Positions 13,094 to 22,450 of a stretch of DNA of 64,000 nucleotides are shown here, in pieces. Both the position numbers and the translations under genes were made by a program. Below the pieces are notes generated by a model, which saw only the letters and a program-made list of their open reading frames with translations, was not told the DNA's origin and did not search any database. Source of the DNA: Methylocystis rosea (lineage in GTDB: Bacteria > Pseudomonadota > Alphaproteobacteria > Rhizobiales > Beijerinckiaceae); NCBI RefSeq assembly GCF_003855495.1, contig NZ_CP034087.1:124001-188000 (forward strand), read 5' to 3'. The stretch's first letter is position 1. Every line of letters starts with the position of its first letter.

Positions 13094-14206
13094 TTAAGGA
13101 AGTCCATCGTGAATATGCCGTCGAGCAGCATCCGCGCTACGAGCGTCACGGACGTGAGCGGCGTCCAACCAATGGGCCAGACTTGCCAAGCGCCCGAGAC
13201 ACGAACTCGAACGCCCGTGCCAAAGCTTCCACTTTGCGCTTTGAAGTTCGCGGATAGGATAATTGTGGAGGTAGGCTTTGTCTGTACCCGCTCCCAATCC
13301 GCGCGCCGCTTGCAAGGTGTGCTCAAAACGCATGGCGATATGAAACCAGTCGAGCACGAGTGTCGCTTCCGGCATAACCTGACGCTGCAATTTCCACAGG
13401 CCAATGTCGCCATCGGATAGCACTGTCGCCGGTGTGCCAAGACGGATGCCGGCGCTCACAATCGCGTCAGCGAATTCACTTGCCGAATTTCCGTTGCGCA
13501 CAAAAGCGAATCGATGCTGCGATCCATCGAGATTGAGCACCTTGCCGGCGATCACTTCGAAATTGCGTTCGGGACGACGATGTCGACTGCGCAGATAACC
13601 GCCATCCAACCCAATCACGACCGCTGGGGTCACTGCGTCGATGTCGGGATCGGGAGTTCCAGCTGGACGCAGCCTTGCGATATGTTCTCCGATGCGGCGG
13701 GTTCGATTGCGCACCGTGCCGGCATTGATCGCTCCGCCTACCGGCAGCAACTCGGTGAGGAAATCGGCAACCCTCGCAAAAGGCGCGAGTGCGGCGAACT
13801 TGGCGGTCACATATGCGAGTTCGGGCGATAGACCGCCCTCAAGCGTCAGCACCGAAAAGCTTTTAGGTTTCTGGGAGATGTCGCGACACTGACAACTGAC
13901 AAATCGTCGAATTCGAAGCGGCACGTTGCCGAACAGAGATCGAAAGGTGACGCGTCTGTAGCCCTTGCTGGAGACAGACGATCCGCAATGCCTGCAGTAT
14001 CGGAAGCGTTCCCCCATCACCTCCGCTTGCGCGCGGACTATTTCGGCTTGGATAGCCGCAGTAAGTTGTTTTCCCTCAGCCAATGTCAGACCGAGCGTTT
14101 CGGGAACAGCCCAATCTTCTCTTTCGATCTGGGCCATCTGGATTTCAGTCGCCGCCCCGTCGCCAAAATCGGCCACGAGTTTCACCCGCCACACCAGCTT
14201 CTGCAT
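13094..14206 (-). pseudogene. ISKra4-family transposase, 3'-truncated
   Basis: The 370-residue frame resembles ISKra4 transposases: a zinc-ribbon-like CRHCGSSVSSKGY with FGNVPLRIRRFVSCQC, the DDE-type core VIGLDGGYLRS...VLSDGDIGLW...LDWFHIAMRF, and SAKWKLWHGR. After WHGR the sequence loses similarity and ends about 100 residues short of family length, where the related 16835 gene continues with its C-terminal region. It shares KWKLWHG and DWFHIAM with that gene but is clearly a different element. No terminal repeats were found. Confidence 0.8.
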
Positions 14207-14270
14207 CGCTACGTCTCCTGCCGAAAGAGCAGAAGCTTAATCCGAAAATCAGCAGACCCCACGACTTTGC

Positions 14271-14798
14271 ATGCTCTCATCTCGGACTTCCAATTCACGG
14301 AACATCAGCGAGCCTCAAAGCGCTAATACGAATCCGTCTTTTGACGATCGGAGCGTTTTCGCTACCCCCGAGATCGAACATGACGCCGCGTACTTGGCCG
14401 CGTTGAAGGCAGCCGACGCTATCTTCGGCGGCAGGGAGGGTGAGCCTCCCAAAATGTTGACACCATTAACCGGCCTTCCGGGGCGAGTGCTCCCGAGCCT
14501 CGTGCAAGAAGCCGCCATCCCGATTCATCCAGCGAATGCCGCGCCGAAGAAGACGCGCCGTGTGCGCCAGTCTCTAAAAATCGCGAAATCTGTTTCTATC
14601 GAACCCGGTAAATTGGCGCAGAAGGCAGTGACCGTGACCACGGCTCCGGCCGCGCAACGAACGCTAGAATGCAAGCAGGACATTCTGCTCGATTCATCAC
14701 AACGCGCGCGCAGAGCGATCCAGAAGAAATGGGTTTTGAAGACCGAACTCAAAGCCGGCGAAAAATGGAAGCGTCGCTTGAGCAAAGCTGCTCGTTGA
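14271..14798 (+). CDS. Hypothetical basic protein
   Basis: I do not recognise this 175-residue frame. The middle is Pro/Ala/Lys-rich (NAAPKKTRRVRQSLKIAKS) and the C-terminus is strongly basic (ELKAGEKWKRRLSKAAR), which suggests a nucleic-acid-binding or disordered protein. There is no signal peptide or membrane segment. The first ~20 codons overlap the region upstream of the truncated ISKra4 gene, so a later start (for example before the EHDAAYLAALKAADAIFGG region) is possible. Nothing around it indicates a role. Confidence 0.5.
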   Translation: MLSSRTSNSRNISEPQSANTNPSFDDRSVFATPEIEHDAAYLAALKAADAIFGGREGEPPKMLTPLTGLPGRVLPSLVQEAAIPIHPANAAPKKTRRVRQSLKIAKSVSIEPGKLAQKAVTVTTAPAAQRTLECKQDILLDSSQRARRAIQKKWVLKTELKAGEKWKRRLSKAAR

Positions 14799-15505
14799 TT
14801 GCCGTTCGCTACTGAAGTCAGTCGCACAGTCGAGAGCGACAGGAATGAGACGCCGCACGCCGCGTCCTAGATCAAACGCATTTCGAAAATGGGATACAGA
14901 CAGGTTTTCTCCTCACGCTTCGGCGCGCGATTGCCACGCGTCGATCGTAAGGAGCACCCCATACCGCGCATTGACACTGCTACGCGTGATCGCACCCGCG
15001 AATTGAATGATGCGTTTCGCAGGAGCTTCGCTAGCGATCTCGATCGGCCGCGCTTACGGCCAGCGTCAGTTCCCTAGCGAACAACGTGAGGGCCATGGCG
15101 ATCGGCAAGACCGCTGCGACAAATAGCGGAATTGACCGAGGCAAAGCATACGCTGTTGTATCGGTAGCGTCCTGTTACGCCGTCTTTGACGGAACGTTTC
15201 CGATTGGTGTTCGGTATTTCCGCATCACTGAGCGCTTGTCGGCGGCCGCCCGCGAAGAGAAGTGCAACAGGGCGCACCGACCGGCGTGTGGTCGTAGAAT
15301 GCGCGTATGCGTCCAGCCCGAAATAGCCGGCATCTTCAATAAGAAGCGGCATTAATCGTCGCGCGCTTTCGCTTGGCGTCCCTTCCCATTCTCCGGAAAA
15401 CAGATCATGCTCTACCGTGTCGATCGACTTCCCGGCGCGCCTCCTTGAGGGTCAGCAGTGCGGTGTTCGGCAAAGGGAGCAACAACGCATTAGGAGTATC
15501 TAGCC
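14799..15505. other. Gap without a supported gene
   Basis: Two short plus-strand frames (14889-15077 and 15086-15355) and a minus-strand frame (15074-15352) occupy part of it. None shows a recognisable family or a convincing RBS. The 3' end (about 15440-15505) is the likely promoter and leader of the SmbP-like gene, with RBS AGGAG near 15491. Confidence 0.45.
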
Positions 15506-15844
15506 ATGACCCGTAGATTTATGATCGCTATGTTGGGCCTCGGCCTCGCTCTGTTTCTGGCGCCCAAGATTTCACTGGCCGCCGAAGACCATATCGCGGA
15601 AGCCATCAAGCACACCAAGGAAGCGATCGACCATGGCAAGCAGGGCCACGCCAGTGTTCTCGTCACGCACGCCGAAGCCGCGCTGACTCACGCCGAAGCC
15701 GGCGAGAAGGCAAAGGCAAATCCGCATACTGCCGAAGGAATCAAGCATCTGAAGGAAGCCATCGATCATGGCAAACAAGGCCATGCCGATGTCGCCACCA
15801 CACACGCCGAGGCGGCGCTGGAGCATTTGCAGCAGGCCAAGTAG
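15506..15844 (+). CDS. SmbP-like small His-rich metal-binding protein
   Basis: The 112-residue protein has a signal peptide (about 1-25, ending LAA-E). The mature part consists of two near-identical ~40-residue halves, each with KEAIDHGKQGHA followed by a THAEAAL helix, separated by AGEKAKANPHTAEG. The evenly spaced His and Glu/Asp on amphipathic helices match SmbP, the small periplasmic metal-binding protein of Nitrosomonas, which binds Cu2+ and other divalent metals. It is monocistronic: RBS AGGAG upstream, a strong terminator 57 bp after the stop. A role in copper or nickel buffering in the periplasm fits the metal genes elsewhere in the window. Confidence 0.8.
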   Translation: MTRRFMIAMLGLGLALFLAPKISLAAEDHIAEAIKHTKEAIDHGKQGHASVLVTHAEAALTHAEAGEKAKANPHTAEGIKHLKEAIDHGKQGHADVATTHAEAALEHLQQAK

Positions 15845-15900
15845 CGGCGCTCGTTCGGCTCGCCGAATTTGCCATTCATCACGAAGAACTGATGCGATGG

Positions 15901-15938
15901 GACGGGCAGTGCATCCGCTGCCCGTCTTTTTATTTTTA
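15901..15938 (+). terminator. Rho-independent terminator of the SmbP-like gene
   Basis: A perfect 9 bp stem GACGGGCAG / CTGCCCGTC with an 8-base loop is followed directly by TTTTTATTTTT on the plus strand. Confidence 0.9.
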
Positions 15939-16127
15939 TCCACTCTGAAACACCCGGCTTGGCAATGTGTGGATCACGGCGCGACGGACAAAACGAGGAT
16001 TGTCACCTCGCTCCCCCATGAGGTGCGCTCTGGCCGACCTGTAGCTCAGCTCAGAACAATTCGGACACGTTCGACCGTCCCCCAGTGGATATCGCCCTAA
16101 ATAGAGGTGACTGAGTACGGGGGTGAA

Positions 16128-16694
16128 ATGCGCAACTTCTTTCGAACGCTCGCCCCGGAGCAATTCAATGCGAAGGTCGAAATTCACGCCGATGGAAGTT
16201 ATAGCTATTCCTATGAGGGTATTCTCATCTTCGTGCCTGCCCTGATACAGGCGAGCCGAGGGAATGTGGACGCACACATGGAGGCGCAACTCACCGAAGC
16301 TGCCGTGCAATTGCGCCAAGAAGGATTTCAAAAAGCTGACTACCTCGGCCGGGGCCGCTACTCGGTAGTCCTGGAGCGCTCCGGCTCCAGAGGACAATCC
16401 TCATTCTTCCCTTCTCGCGAGATGAAAGTGTTCAGCATTCGGCCGCAACCTGACGGCGCCATCGTGATCGGCGGTTCGCGGCCAGACGCGACCGCTCCTT
16501 GTCAACTCAACGGGACGGACGCCCAAATCGACGGCCGGCTCATCGTGACGCTGGAAAGGGGCGTCAACGTTCTCAACCACAATGCGCAATGCAAACTGTC
16601 GACCCTGAACCTTTTCGGCGCGTTCCAATGGCACATCAGGTCGCCCGACGCCAATCCGTTCATGCTTGTTCGGCCGATCCAAGCAGAGACGTGA
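16128..16694 (+). CDS. Hypothetical protein, unknown function
   Basis: The 188-residue protein (start at MRNFFRTLAPEQFNAK; an ATG seven codons upstream at 16107 is also possible) is not one I can place. It has an alternating beta pattern (KVEIHADGSYSYSYEGILIFVP, then YSVVLERSG, IVIGGSRP, LIVTLERGVNVLNHNA) and two Cys. There is no obvious signal peptide or membrane helix. Codon use looks genuinely coding. It lies just upstream of an ISKra4 element, whose insertion may have removed a downstream partner. Confidence 0.65.
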   Translation: MRNFFRTLAPEQFNAKVEIHADGSYSYSYEGILIFVPALIQASRGNVDAHMEAQLTEAAVQLRQEGFQKADYLGRGRYSVVLERSGSRGQSSFFPSREMKVFSIRPQPDGAIVIGGSRPDATAPCQLNGTDAQIDGRLIVTLERGVNVLNHNAQCKLSTLNLFGAFQWHIRSPDANPFMLVRPIQAET

Positions 16695-16754
16695 GCTGTT
16701 CCATGAACGACCGTGACGGATGTCAGGAGCCATCTTGGCTTGAGAATATTCGAT

Positions 16755-18318
16755 GGGACCGTAAAATTAACTGGGTTGCGACGAACGTTAACGATTTCGG
16801 ACGCAAGAAATGGCCGACCCTGCGGAGGACGGCGATGCGTTGGAAGATCACGATTGAAGGCTTGGACGAATTCAGCGGACGCGACACCGCCGAGATGGTG
16901 ATCGAAAAGGACGTCGGCCGATTATCGAAGGGCGAGCTCGGGCTTACGATCGCGGATGGCAAGTCGATCATGACGTTATTGCAGCAGCTTATCGTCAAGC
17001 AGCAATGTGAGGCCTACGTCCTGACGAGCCGGTATTGCACCGATTGTCAGACGTTTCGGCGCATCAAAGACTACGGCAAGCGCAAGATCCGGACGGTCTA
17101 TGGACGTGTCGAAGTCAGCAACCCGCGGATTATGAATTGTCGGCGCTGCGTTCCCTATTTTTGTGACGCTTCTACCGTTTTGCGCGACATCTGCCCCGAT
17201 CAGGCGACGCCGGAGTTGATGGAATTGTCGGCTCGTTTGGGCAGCCTCATGCCATATCGAAAGGCAGCGGATGTGCTGGCCGAGTTTCTCCCGATCCCAT
17301 CAACGGAATCGTTCATGACCTTGCGTCACCGGACGATGAAACTGGGCGAACGGCTTGATGAGAAAGCGCGCCAGCGCGAATGGTTCGAACCGCCGTCATC
17401 GTCCGAACACAAGCAAGCCGAGCTCGATCTCCCGAACGATCCGGAGCGAGAATTTGTCGTGAGCATCGACACGGCGCATGTGCGCTGCAGCCGGTCAGAA
17501 AAGGCGCGGACATTCGAGATCACCGTTGCGCGTTGCGGCCGTGGCCGGCGCGGCTCGCCGCCCGGTCACTACTTTGCGACAGCGGACACGTCGAAGCATG
17601 AATTGAGATCACGAGCGCTTCAAGCACTCCAACACGAGGGTTACGTTGGACGTGGCGAAGTGACCGTAATTTCCGACGGCGCCGAGATCATGAAACGTTT
17701 GCCAAAGGCTCTGCCGAAGCCGACGGCGCACATCATCGACTGGTTCCATATCGCGATGAAAATTCAGCCCATGCAGCAAATCGCCGATCATATCGTGTGC
17801 TGTCGCGACGAATGGACCAATGAAACGGTCGTTTTGGACGAAGAGATTCGCGCCCTGAAATGGAAACTGTGGCACGGACAGGTCGATCGAGCGATGCAGC
17901 AACTTGAAAAATTGATCGCCGACATGGCGATGTTACGCGAACAAGGCGACGAGAGCGCCGGGCGCATAGGGCAATTGGGTCAAGCTCTCCTGACCTACAT
18001 CCGTCAGAACAAGGCGGCGATTGTCGACTACGGAGCTCGATATCGATCAGGGCGCCGGATCGCTTCGTCGCTCGCTGAGTCCGCCGTCGATACCCTTGTC
18101 GCCCGACGCATGGTCAAAAAGCAGCAGATGCAATGGTCGCTCAAAGGGGCGCATCGCATGTTGCAAGTTCGCGCGGCCATGCTCAACGGCGACTTGAGCA
18201 AGCGTTTGGCTTGGCAACCACCAAAGCCAACGCATCGGTATCACTTCGCGTGGATGTTCGAGCCCACTCCGCCATTGCTGAAAGCCGCCGCTTGAAACCC
18301 AGTTAATTTTACGGTCCC
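16755..18318 (+). mobile_element. Complete ISKra4-family insertion sequence
   Basis: The element is 1564 bp, bounded by a perfect 23 bp inverted repeat (GGGACCGTAAAATTAACTGG... at 16755-16777, its exact complement at 18296-18318), with one intact transposase gene inside. I see no direct target duplication in the immediate flanks (left ...attcgat, right tgagact...), so the flanks may have been rearranged since insertion. Confidence 0.9.
16835..18295 (+). CDS. ISKra4-family transposase
   Basis: The start at MRWKITIEGLDEFSGRD is the first Met after the left inverted repeat; the frame is open further upstream but reads through the IS end. The 486-residue protein has an N-terminal zinc-ribbon-like region (SRYCTDCQTFRRIKDYGKR, NCRRCVPYFC) and a DDE-type core (VVSIDTAHVRCS, VTVISDGAEIM, IIDWFHIAMKIQ), followed by ALKWKLWHGQ and a long helical C-terminus. 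The stop codon touches the right inverted repeat. It appears intact and potentially active. Confidence 0.9.
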   Translation: MRWKITIEGLDEFSGRDTAEMVIEKDVGRLSKGELGLTIADGKSIMTLLQQLIVKQQCEAYVLTSRYCTDCQTFRRIKDYGKRKIRTVYGRVEVSNPRIMNCRRCVPYFCDASTVLRDICPDQATPELMELSARLGSLMPYRKAADVLAEFLPIPSTESFMTLRHRTMKLGERLDEKARQREWFEPPSSSEHKQAELDLPNDPEREFVVSIDTAHVRCSRSEKARTFEITVARCGRGRRGSPPGHYFATADTSKHELRSRALQALQHEGYVGRGEVTVISDGAEIMKRLPKALPKPTAHIIDWFHIAMKIQPMQQIADHIVCCRDEWTNETVVLDEEIRALKWKLWHGQVDRAMQQLEKLIADMAMLREQGDESAGRIGQLGQALLTYIRQNKAAIVDYGARYRSGRRIASSLAESAVDTLVARRMVKKQQMQWSLKGAHRMLQVRAAMLNGDLSKRLAWQPPKPTHRYHFAWMFEPTPPLLKAAA

Positions 18319-18336
18319 TGAGACTTTCTTGAGATC

Positions 18337-18543
18337 GAGTCTCAATTGAAAGCGCGCTCCGAGCCGCGCGAAAGCTTTGATGTAGCGCGGATTCTGATCG
18401 ACCGTGCTGCGGTCGATCGACCGGTCGATGAGTCTCATTCGGAGTGACAAGAATCGCTGCCGCAGGCTCAATTGAAATGCCCTCGCGTACCTTGGTCTCA
18501 TTCAAGGCGTTGAAATTCAACAACGTGTCAGTCTCATATTGAA
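18337..18543. repeat. Cluster of degenerate GTCTCA-ATTGAA repeats
   Basis: At least four imperfect copies of GTCTCA(N)ATTGAA occur (near 18337, 18430, 18475, 18503 and 18529). They resemble the repeats of the miniature element at 1569-1890, here trapped between the ISKra4 right end and the ISL3 remnant. They are probably a relic of an IS21-like end. Confidence 0.5.
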
Positions 18544-18605
18544 GGGGTCTGCGTCACTTTACGTGCTTTGCATTGTCAAAGAGGAACTTTGTGCCTCAAT
18601 AGCGC

Positions 18606-19370
18606 ATGACGAAGAAAGCGAATTTCGCCTTTGGGCCCGGAGTGGTCGTGCGCGGCGTTGTATTTCGAGAGAACCGGTGGTTTGTATGGGCGGACGGAGC
18701 CGGGGCGCGGTCTTGTCCGGAGTGCGGAGGAGCATCAGCATCGCGTCATAGTTGGCATGTCCGGCGCCTGCACGATCTTCCAATCCAGGGCGCCCCTGTC
18801 GTTCTTGAGCTGCGTTCGGGGCGGTGGCGATGCTTGAACGAGCGATGCGCACGAAAGACTTTCGTCGAAAGACTGACGACGGCGTCACCCTTTGCGCGAA
18901 AAACGCGGCGCGTCAGCGATCTCGTGCGATTATTCGGCCACGCCGCTGGCGGCAGAACAAGCGAGAAATTGCTGGCGCGCCTGGCGATGCCAGTCAGCGA
19001 CAATGCGATTCTGCGGCAGCTCAAACGTCATTCATACGAACGTCGCGATGGCGCTCCCCTGCGCGCCATTGCGATTGATGATTGGAGCTGGCGCAAAGGC
19101 TTCAATTACGGAACGATCGTCGACCTTGAGCGTCGGATCGTCGCCGACGTGCTGGAAACCCGCTCCGCCAAAGAGACAGCGGAATGGCTCAAGCAACATG
19201 CTGAAATCGTCGTCGTCAGCCGGGACCGCTGCGGGCGTTGCGCGCAAGGCGTCCGGCAGGGAGCGCCGCAAGCTCGACAAGTCGCTGACCGCTTTCATTT
19301 GCCTGCAGAACTTGCGCGAAAGCACGAGCGACACATGACCCGGATCAGTCGCTTTGCGGGGCGCCCCAAA
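18606..19370 (+). pseudogene. ISL3-family transposase, frameshifted and truncated
   Basis: The N-terminal region is well preserved: zinc ribbon (CPECGGASASRHSWHVRRLHDLP ... CLNERCARKTFVERL) and the DDE core start (RAIAIDDWSWRKGFNYGTIVDLERR). At about 19295 the expected DRFHLLQNLRE motif splits between frames (DRFHLP in one, ICLQNLRES in another). Similarity ends near 19370 where a TonB receptor fragment on the other strand begins. The C-terminal ~200 residues are missing. Confidence 0.85.
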
Positions 19371-19393
19371 CTTCCAGCTGTCCCCGGAGATCG

Positions 19394-19642
19394 TCAAGCA
19401 CCGTTGCGTGGTGAGCGCGGCCTTCGGTGAAAAGGCGGAAGCGGCCCGTCCGTCATAATTCTTGGTTGTGCCGAGCTTGTTTTCGTTGGCGCCCTCGAAG
19501 GCGCGCCAAAACTCCTGGTGCCCCCGAGGGTGAGTTTCCAATCTGGAAACAATGACCAGACATCCTGAACATAGAGGCCCTCGGTTTGTGTCTTGCCGAC
19601 AGATCTTGAGGCCTGCTCGTATGACCATGACGACCACCACAC
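19394..19642 (-). pseudogene. TonB-dependent receptor fragment
   Basis: Reading on the minus strand, TEGLYVQDVWSLFPDWKLTLGG and then, after a frame change, REFWRAFEGANENKLGTTKNYDG followed by FSPKAALT match the strand-turn pattern of a TonB-dependent receptor barrel. Both ends are lost: downstream against the ISL3 remnant, upstream into unassignable sequence (19643-19941, no gene seen). It is not similar in length or sequence to the intact receptor at 32666. Confidence 0.65.
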
Positions 19643-19941
19643 GGGAGTATTTTACTGATATTGCTTTAAAGCATACTGATCGAAGTGCCCCCCGAACGAG
19701 ATTTCATCAGCATCGCAAAAGTCCGTGTGATCGCGAACCACTGAGGCATTGGACGAGACTGCCGGAACGAAGCTGAAATGACAAGATAGCGCGGACGCGG
19801 AAAGCTGCCACCTCGCCGTTTTCCCGAGCGGGTCGCCCCTATTTCGAAGACAATCTGAATTTGCGGGACCCTGCACTTGAACATTGGGCCACGCGCAACA
19901 TTCTTCCCTGACGCGAGCGTACTTTTTGAGCGGAGCGCCGG

Positions 19942-20574
19942 ATGACGACTCTCGATTTAGCAGACCCTCTCCGCCGGGACGTTCTTTACGTCGCGACCGG
20001 CGCGTGCGCCATCGTGGCGACGGCGGCCGCGATCTGGCCTTTGATCGATGCGTTGAACCCTGACGCCTCCAGCGTTGCCGCTGGCGCGCCGATCGACGTC
20101 GATCTTGGCGGGCTCGAGCCGGGCGGGAAAGTGGTCGTGCGCTGGCGCGGCCTGCCGGTGGTGATCTTCAGGAGGCCGGATGCGGCGCTGGAGAAATTGA
20201 AGGACCCCGCGTTGCTCTCCGAGCTTGCCGATCCCGACTCGGAAGTCTTGCAACAGCCGCGCTACGCTCGGAACTGGCATCGCTCGATCGATCCCACCTA
20301 CGCTGTTCTCGTCGGCGTCTGCACGCATCTCGGCTGCATTCCGCTCTATTATCCGACCCCGAGCAATGTCGAGCCGACCGCGGGCTGGCCCGGAGGGTTT
20401 TTCTGCCCTTGCCACGGCTCGAAATTCGATTTGGCCGGCCGCGTCTATAAGGGCGTGCCGGCGCCATATAATCTCCCCACGCCACCGTATCGGATGATCA
20501 GCGACAGAATCCTGAGGATTGGTGAGAATCCTCCAGGCGAGAAATTCGAGATCACGTCCGTCGTCCAAATATGA
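19942..20574 (+). CDS. petA: Rieske iron-sulfur protein of a cytochrome bc1-type complex
   Basis: The 210-residue protein has an N-terminal membrane anchor (VLYVATGACAIVATAAAIWPLID, about 14-36), then the Rieske fold with ligands C127-T-H129-L-G-C132 and C155-P-C157-H158-G-S. C132 and C157 are the usual disulfide pair and C127/H129/C155/H158 hold the 2Fe-2S cluster. The PetA subunit moves electrons from quinol to cytochrome c1. The expected cytochrome b and c1 genes are absent: an E2 fragment and an IS1380 follow instead. It is therefore an orphan copy, either moved alone or serving another quinol oxidase. Confidence 0.92.
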   Translation: MTTLDLADPLRRDVLYVATGACAIVATAAAIWPLIDALNPDASSVAAGAPIDVDLGGLEPGGKVVVRWRGLPVVIFRRPDAALEKLKDPALLSELADPDSEVLQQPRYARNWHRSIDPTYAVLVGVCTHLGCIPLYYPTPSNVEPTAGWPGGFFCPCHGSKFDLAGRVYKGVPAPYNLPTPPYRMISDRILRIGENPPGEKFEITSVVQI

Positions 20575-20592
20575 GCCGATGCTCCAGCGCAG

Positions 20593-20771
20593 GTGAAAAG
20601 AGGCCTCGATCTTTCGGAGATGCGCAAGGCGATCGCGGCGGCGATGAGCCGTTCGAAGCGCGAAATTCCGCATTATTACCTTACCGAAACAGCTGATCTC
20701 CACGATTCGTTATTGCGGCGCCGCGTGAAAGCCCGCGCCAAAGGCCATGCCTCCGATAAACCTCAACTACC
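20593..20771 (+). pseudogene. Fragment of a dihydrolipoamide acyltransferase (E2) catalytic domain
   Basis: [22 protein letters not shown] and [15 protein letters not shown] are the start of the E2 catalytic domain of 2-oxoacid dehydrogenases. The preceding lipoyl domains are missing, and after TADLHD similarity stops at or just before the IS1380 left end (20772). It is a short relic. Confidence 0.7.
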
Positions 20772-22415
20772 CTAGCCCGTCTTATTCGCCCTGCCGACAC
20801 GCATTTCTGATTTTCTTCGCGACATGATTGCGGACGCAATTCCGCGTTGCGTTATTTCCGCTGGGTCGATCTGCACATCTCGAACGCGCTGGAGTTGGAT
20901 GGATGGGTGATCTGGGGCGTGCGGACACTGTCTCTGCCCCGTCGTTCACGGTCCCGCTGGCTGCAAGGCGTCGGCCAGATGTCGGAATAACCCTGCCTGA
21001 GGGCAGGCGGTGGCGAGCGCAAGTTTGATGCGGCTTGCGGTCTCGACGATGCGCGCGCCTATCTTCAGAAGTTTTTCGCGCAAGGTTACAAATTCAGCGA
21101 CGGCGAGGGGATGGGTTTTGGGGATGGCGTCACGCAATTCGAGCATCAGCCAATAGGCGGCGGTGTGCAGAATGAGGCGTATCTGATTGGCGAGCGGCGA
21201 CCGACAGGATGTGCGATCCGACGCCAGCTGGCTCTTGTGCAATTTGATTAGATTTTCCATCTGGCCGCGCGCGCAATAGAGCGTGTCGTAGATATGTTCG
21301 GCTGAGCCCGTCGTGATGTTGGTGACGACGTAGCGGATATCCAGCCCCAGTTCCGTCGCTTCGATGCGGGCGCAGACGCGACGCTCGCCTCTCCAGGATT
21401 TGGCGCCGTAGCTGGTTTGCGCATAGCCGCGCAGGACGAGCATCTGTTTCAACGCACGACGCGTGCGGATATCGTCGGCCTCGACATCGACGGCGACGGC
21501 GAGAATCCTGTTGCCCGACAGCCCGAAGACGTATTCGACGCCGTTGTCCTCGCACCAATCCATCACCTCGCGGCGGCCATAATGGCCGTCGCCCCGGATG
21601 GTCATCTTGGTCGTCGGCCAATGTGCGCGGATGCGGCGGACGATTCGGCGCAAATGGCCGCGCACTTCCTCGCCGGACGGTGTCTTGCCTGGCCGCAGAA
21701 TGATCGCCACGGGGCGTCCGGTCGCGGTGTCGTAAACATGGATCGGAAGAAAGCAACGCTCATCATAATGCGCGTTGAACAGCGACAGCTGTTGATGACC
21801 ATGCGCGACATCGCAAGTATCGTCGATATCGAGCGTGACGGCTTGTGGCGGCGCGGCGTAACTGGCGCAATAAAGATCGATGAGGACGCCGCTCAGCTTC
21901 ACGATTTCGCGCAAGGTCGGCGCGTTCTCCCAACGCGACATGGTCGGCTGTGAGCACAGATCGTGTCCCGTATCAGGCAACCGCCCGCAGGCAAGCTTGA
22001 ACGCTGGATCCTTGCGCAGATGATCGAGGTCGTCCGCGTCCTCATAGCCGCAGGCGATGGCGAGAATGCGCGCGCGAAAGATGCTGTCCAGCGAATGGGT
22101 GATCAGCAATGGATTGCGCGGATCGGCGATGACGGCGGCGAGTTTGTCCGCCAGTCCCAGCCGGCGCTCGGCTTGCCCCAGCAACATCACGCCGGCGTCC
22201 GAGGTAATGCGTCCGCCGTCGAATGCGGCGGTGATCTTCTTGCGGCCAACGGCTGGAAACGAAAACGGCAGAAGGCTATCTTCAATCATGGCGGGTGTGG
22301 CTGTGATGCGATGGCGTGAGGGATCAGCGTAAGCAACTAATCCATACGCTAAATCAACGCCTTACGCCACATCCGCCAGCCCAAAATTACCCCCTCGCTG
22401 AATAAGATGGGCTAG
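20772..22415 (-). mobile_element. IS1380-family insertion sequence
   Basis: Terminal inverted repeats CTAGCCCGTCTTATTC (20772-20787) and GAATAAGATGGGCTAG (22400-22415) match at 15 of 16 positions and bracket one intact transposase gene. The ~1.64 kb length is typical for the family. I could not identify a clear target duplication. Confidence 0.85.
20946..22289 (-). CDS. IS1380-family transposase
   Basis: The 447-residue, full-length protein has the family N-terminus LPFSFPAVGRKKITAAFDGGRITSDAG, then YEDADDLDHLRKDPAFKLA, the catalytic VTLDIDDTCDVAHGHQQL and IRGDGHYGRREVMDWCEDN segments, and the C-terminal YCARGQMENLIKLHKSQLASDR ... NQIRLILHTAAYWL stretch. No frameshift is visible. It fills the element on the minus strand. 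Confidence 0.93.
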   Translation of the reverse strand: MIEDSLLPFSFPAVGRKKITAAFDGGRITSDAGVMLLGQAERRLGLADKLAAVIADPRNPLLITHSLDSIFRARILAIACGYEDADDLDHLRKDPAFKLACGRLPDTGHDLCSQPTMSRWENAPTLREIVKLSGVLIDLYCASYAAPPQAVTLDIDDTCDVAHGHQQLSLFNAHYDERCFLPIHVYDTATGRPVAIILRPGKTPSGEEVRGHLRRIVRRIRAHWPTTKMTIRGDGHYGRREVMDWCEDNGVEYVFGLSGNRILAVAVDVEADDIRTRRALKQMLVLRGYAQTSYGAKSWRGERRVCARIEATELGLDIRYVVTNITTGSAEHIYDTLYCARGQMENLIKLHKSQLASDRTSCRSPLANQIRLILHTAAYWLMLELRDAIPKTHPLAVAEFVTLREKLLKIGARIVETASRIKLALATACPQAGLFRHLADALQPAGP

Positions 22416-22420
22416 TGGTG

Positions 22421-22450
22421 AAAAAAGCCCGCAGCCGTGAAGCCGCGGGC
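22421..22450 (-). terminator. Rho-independent terminator (minus strand)
   Basis: On the minus strand GCCCGCGGC and GCTGCGGGC form an 8-of-9 paired stem followed by six T. It sits just outside the right end of the IS1380 and would stop transcription entering the element from outside. Confidence 0.7.

Noticed and set aside
16499..16834. N-terminal extension of the ISKra4 transposase
   Set aside because: It lies partly outside the inverted repeat and overlaps the hypothetical gene at 16128; the first Met inside the element is a better start.
18606..19430. An intact ISL3 transposase of 274 residues
   Set aside because: The DRFHL motif is split between frames and the C-terminus is foreign; the open frame is a truncated pseudogene.
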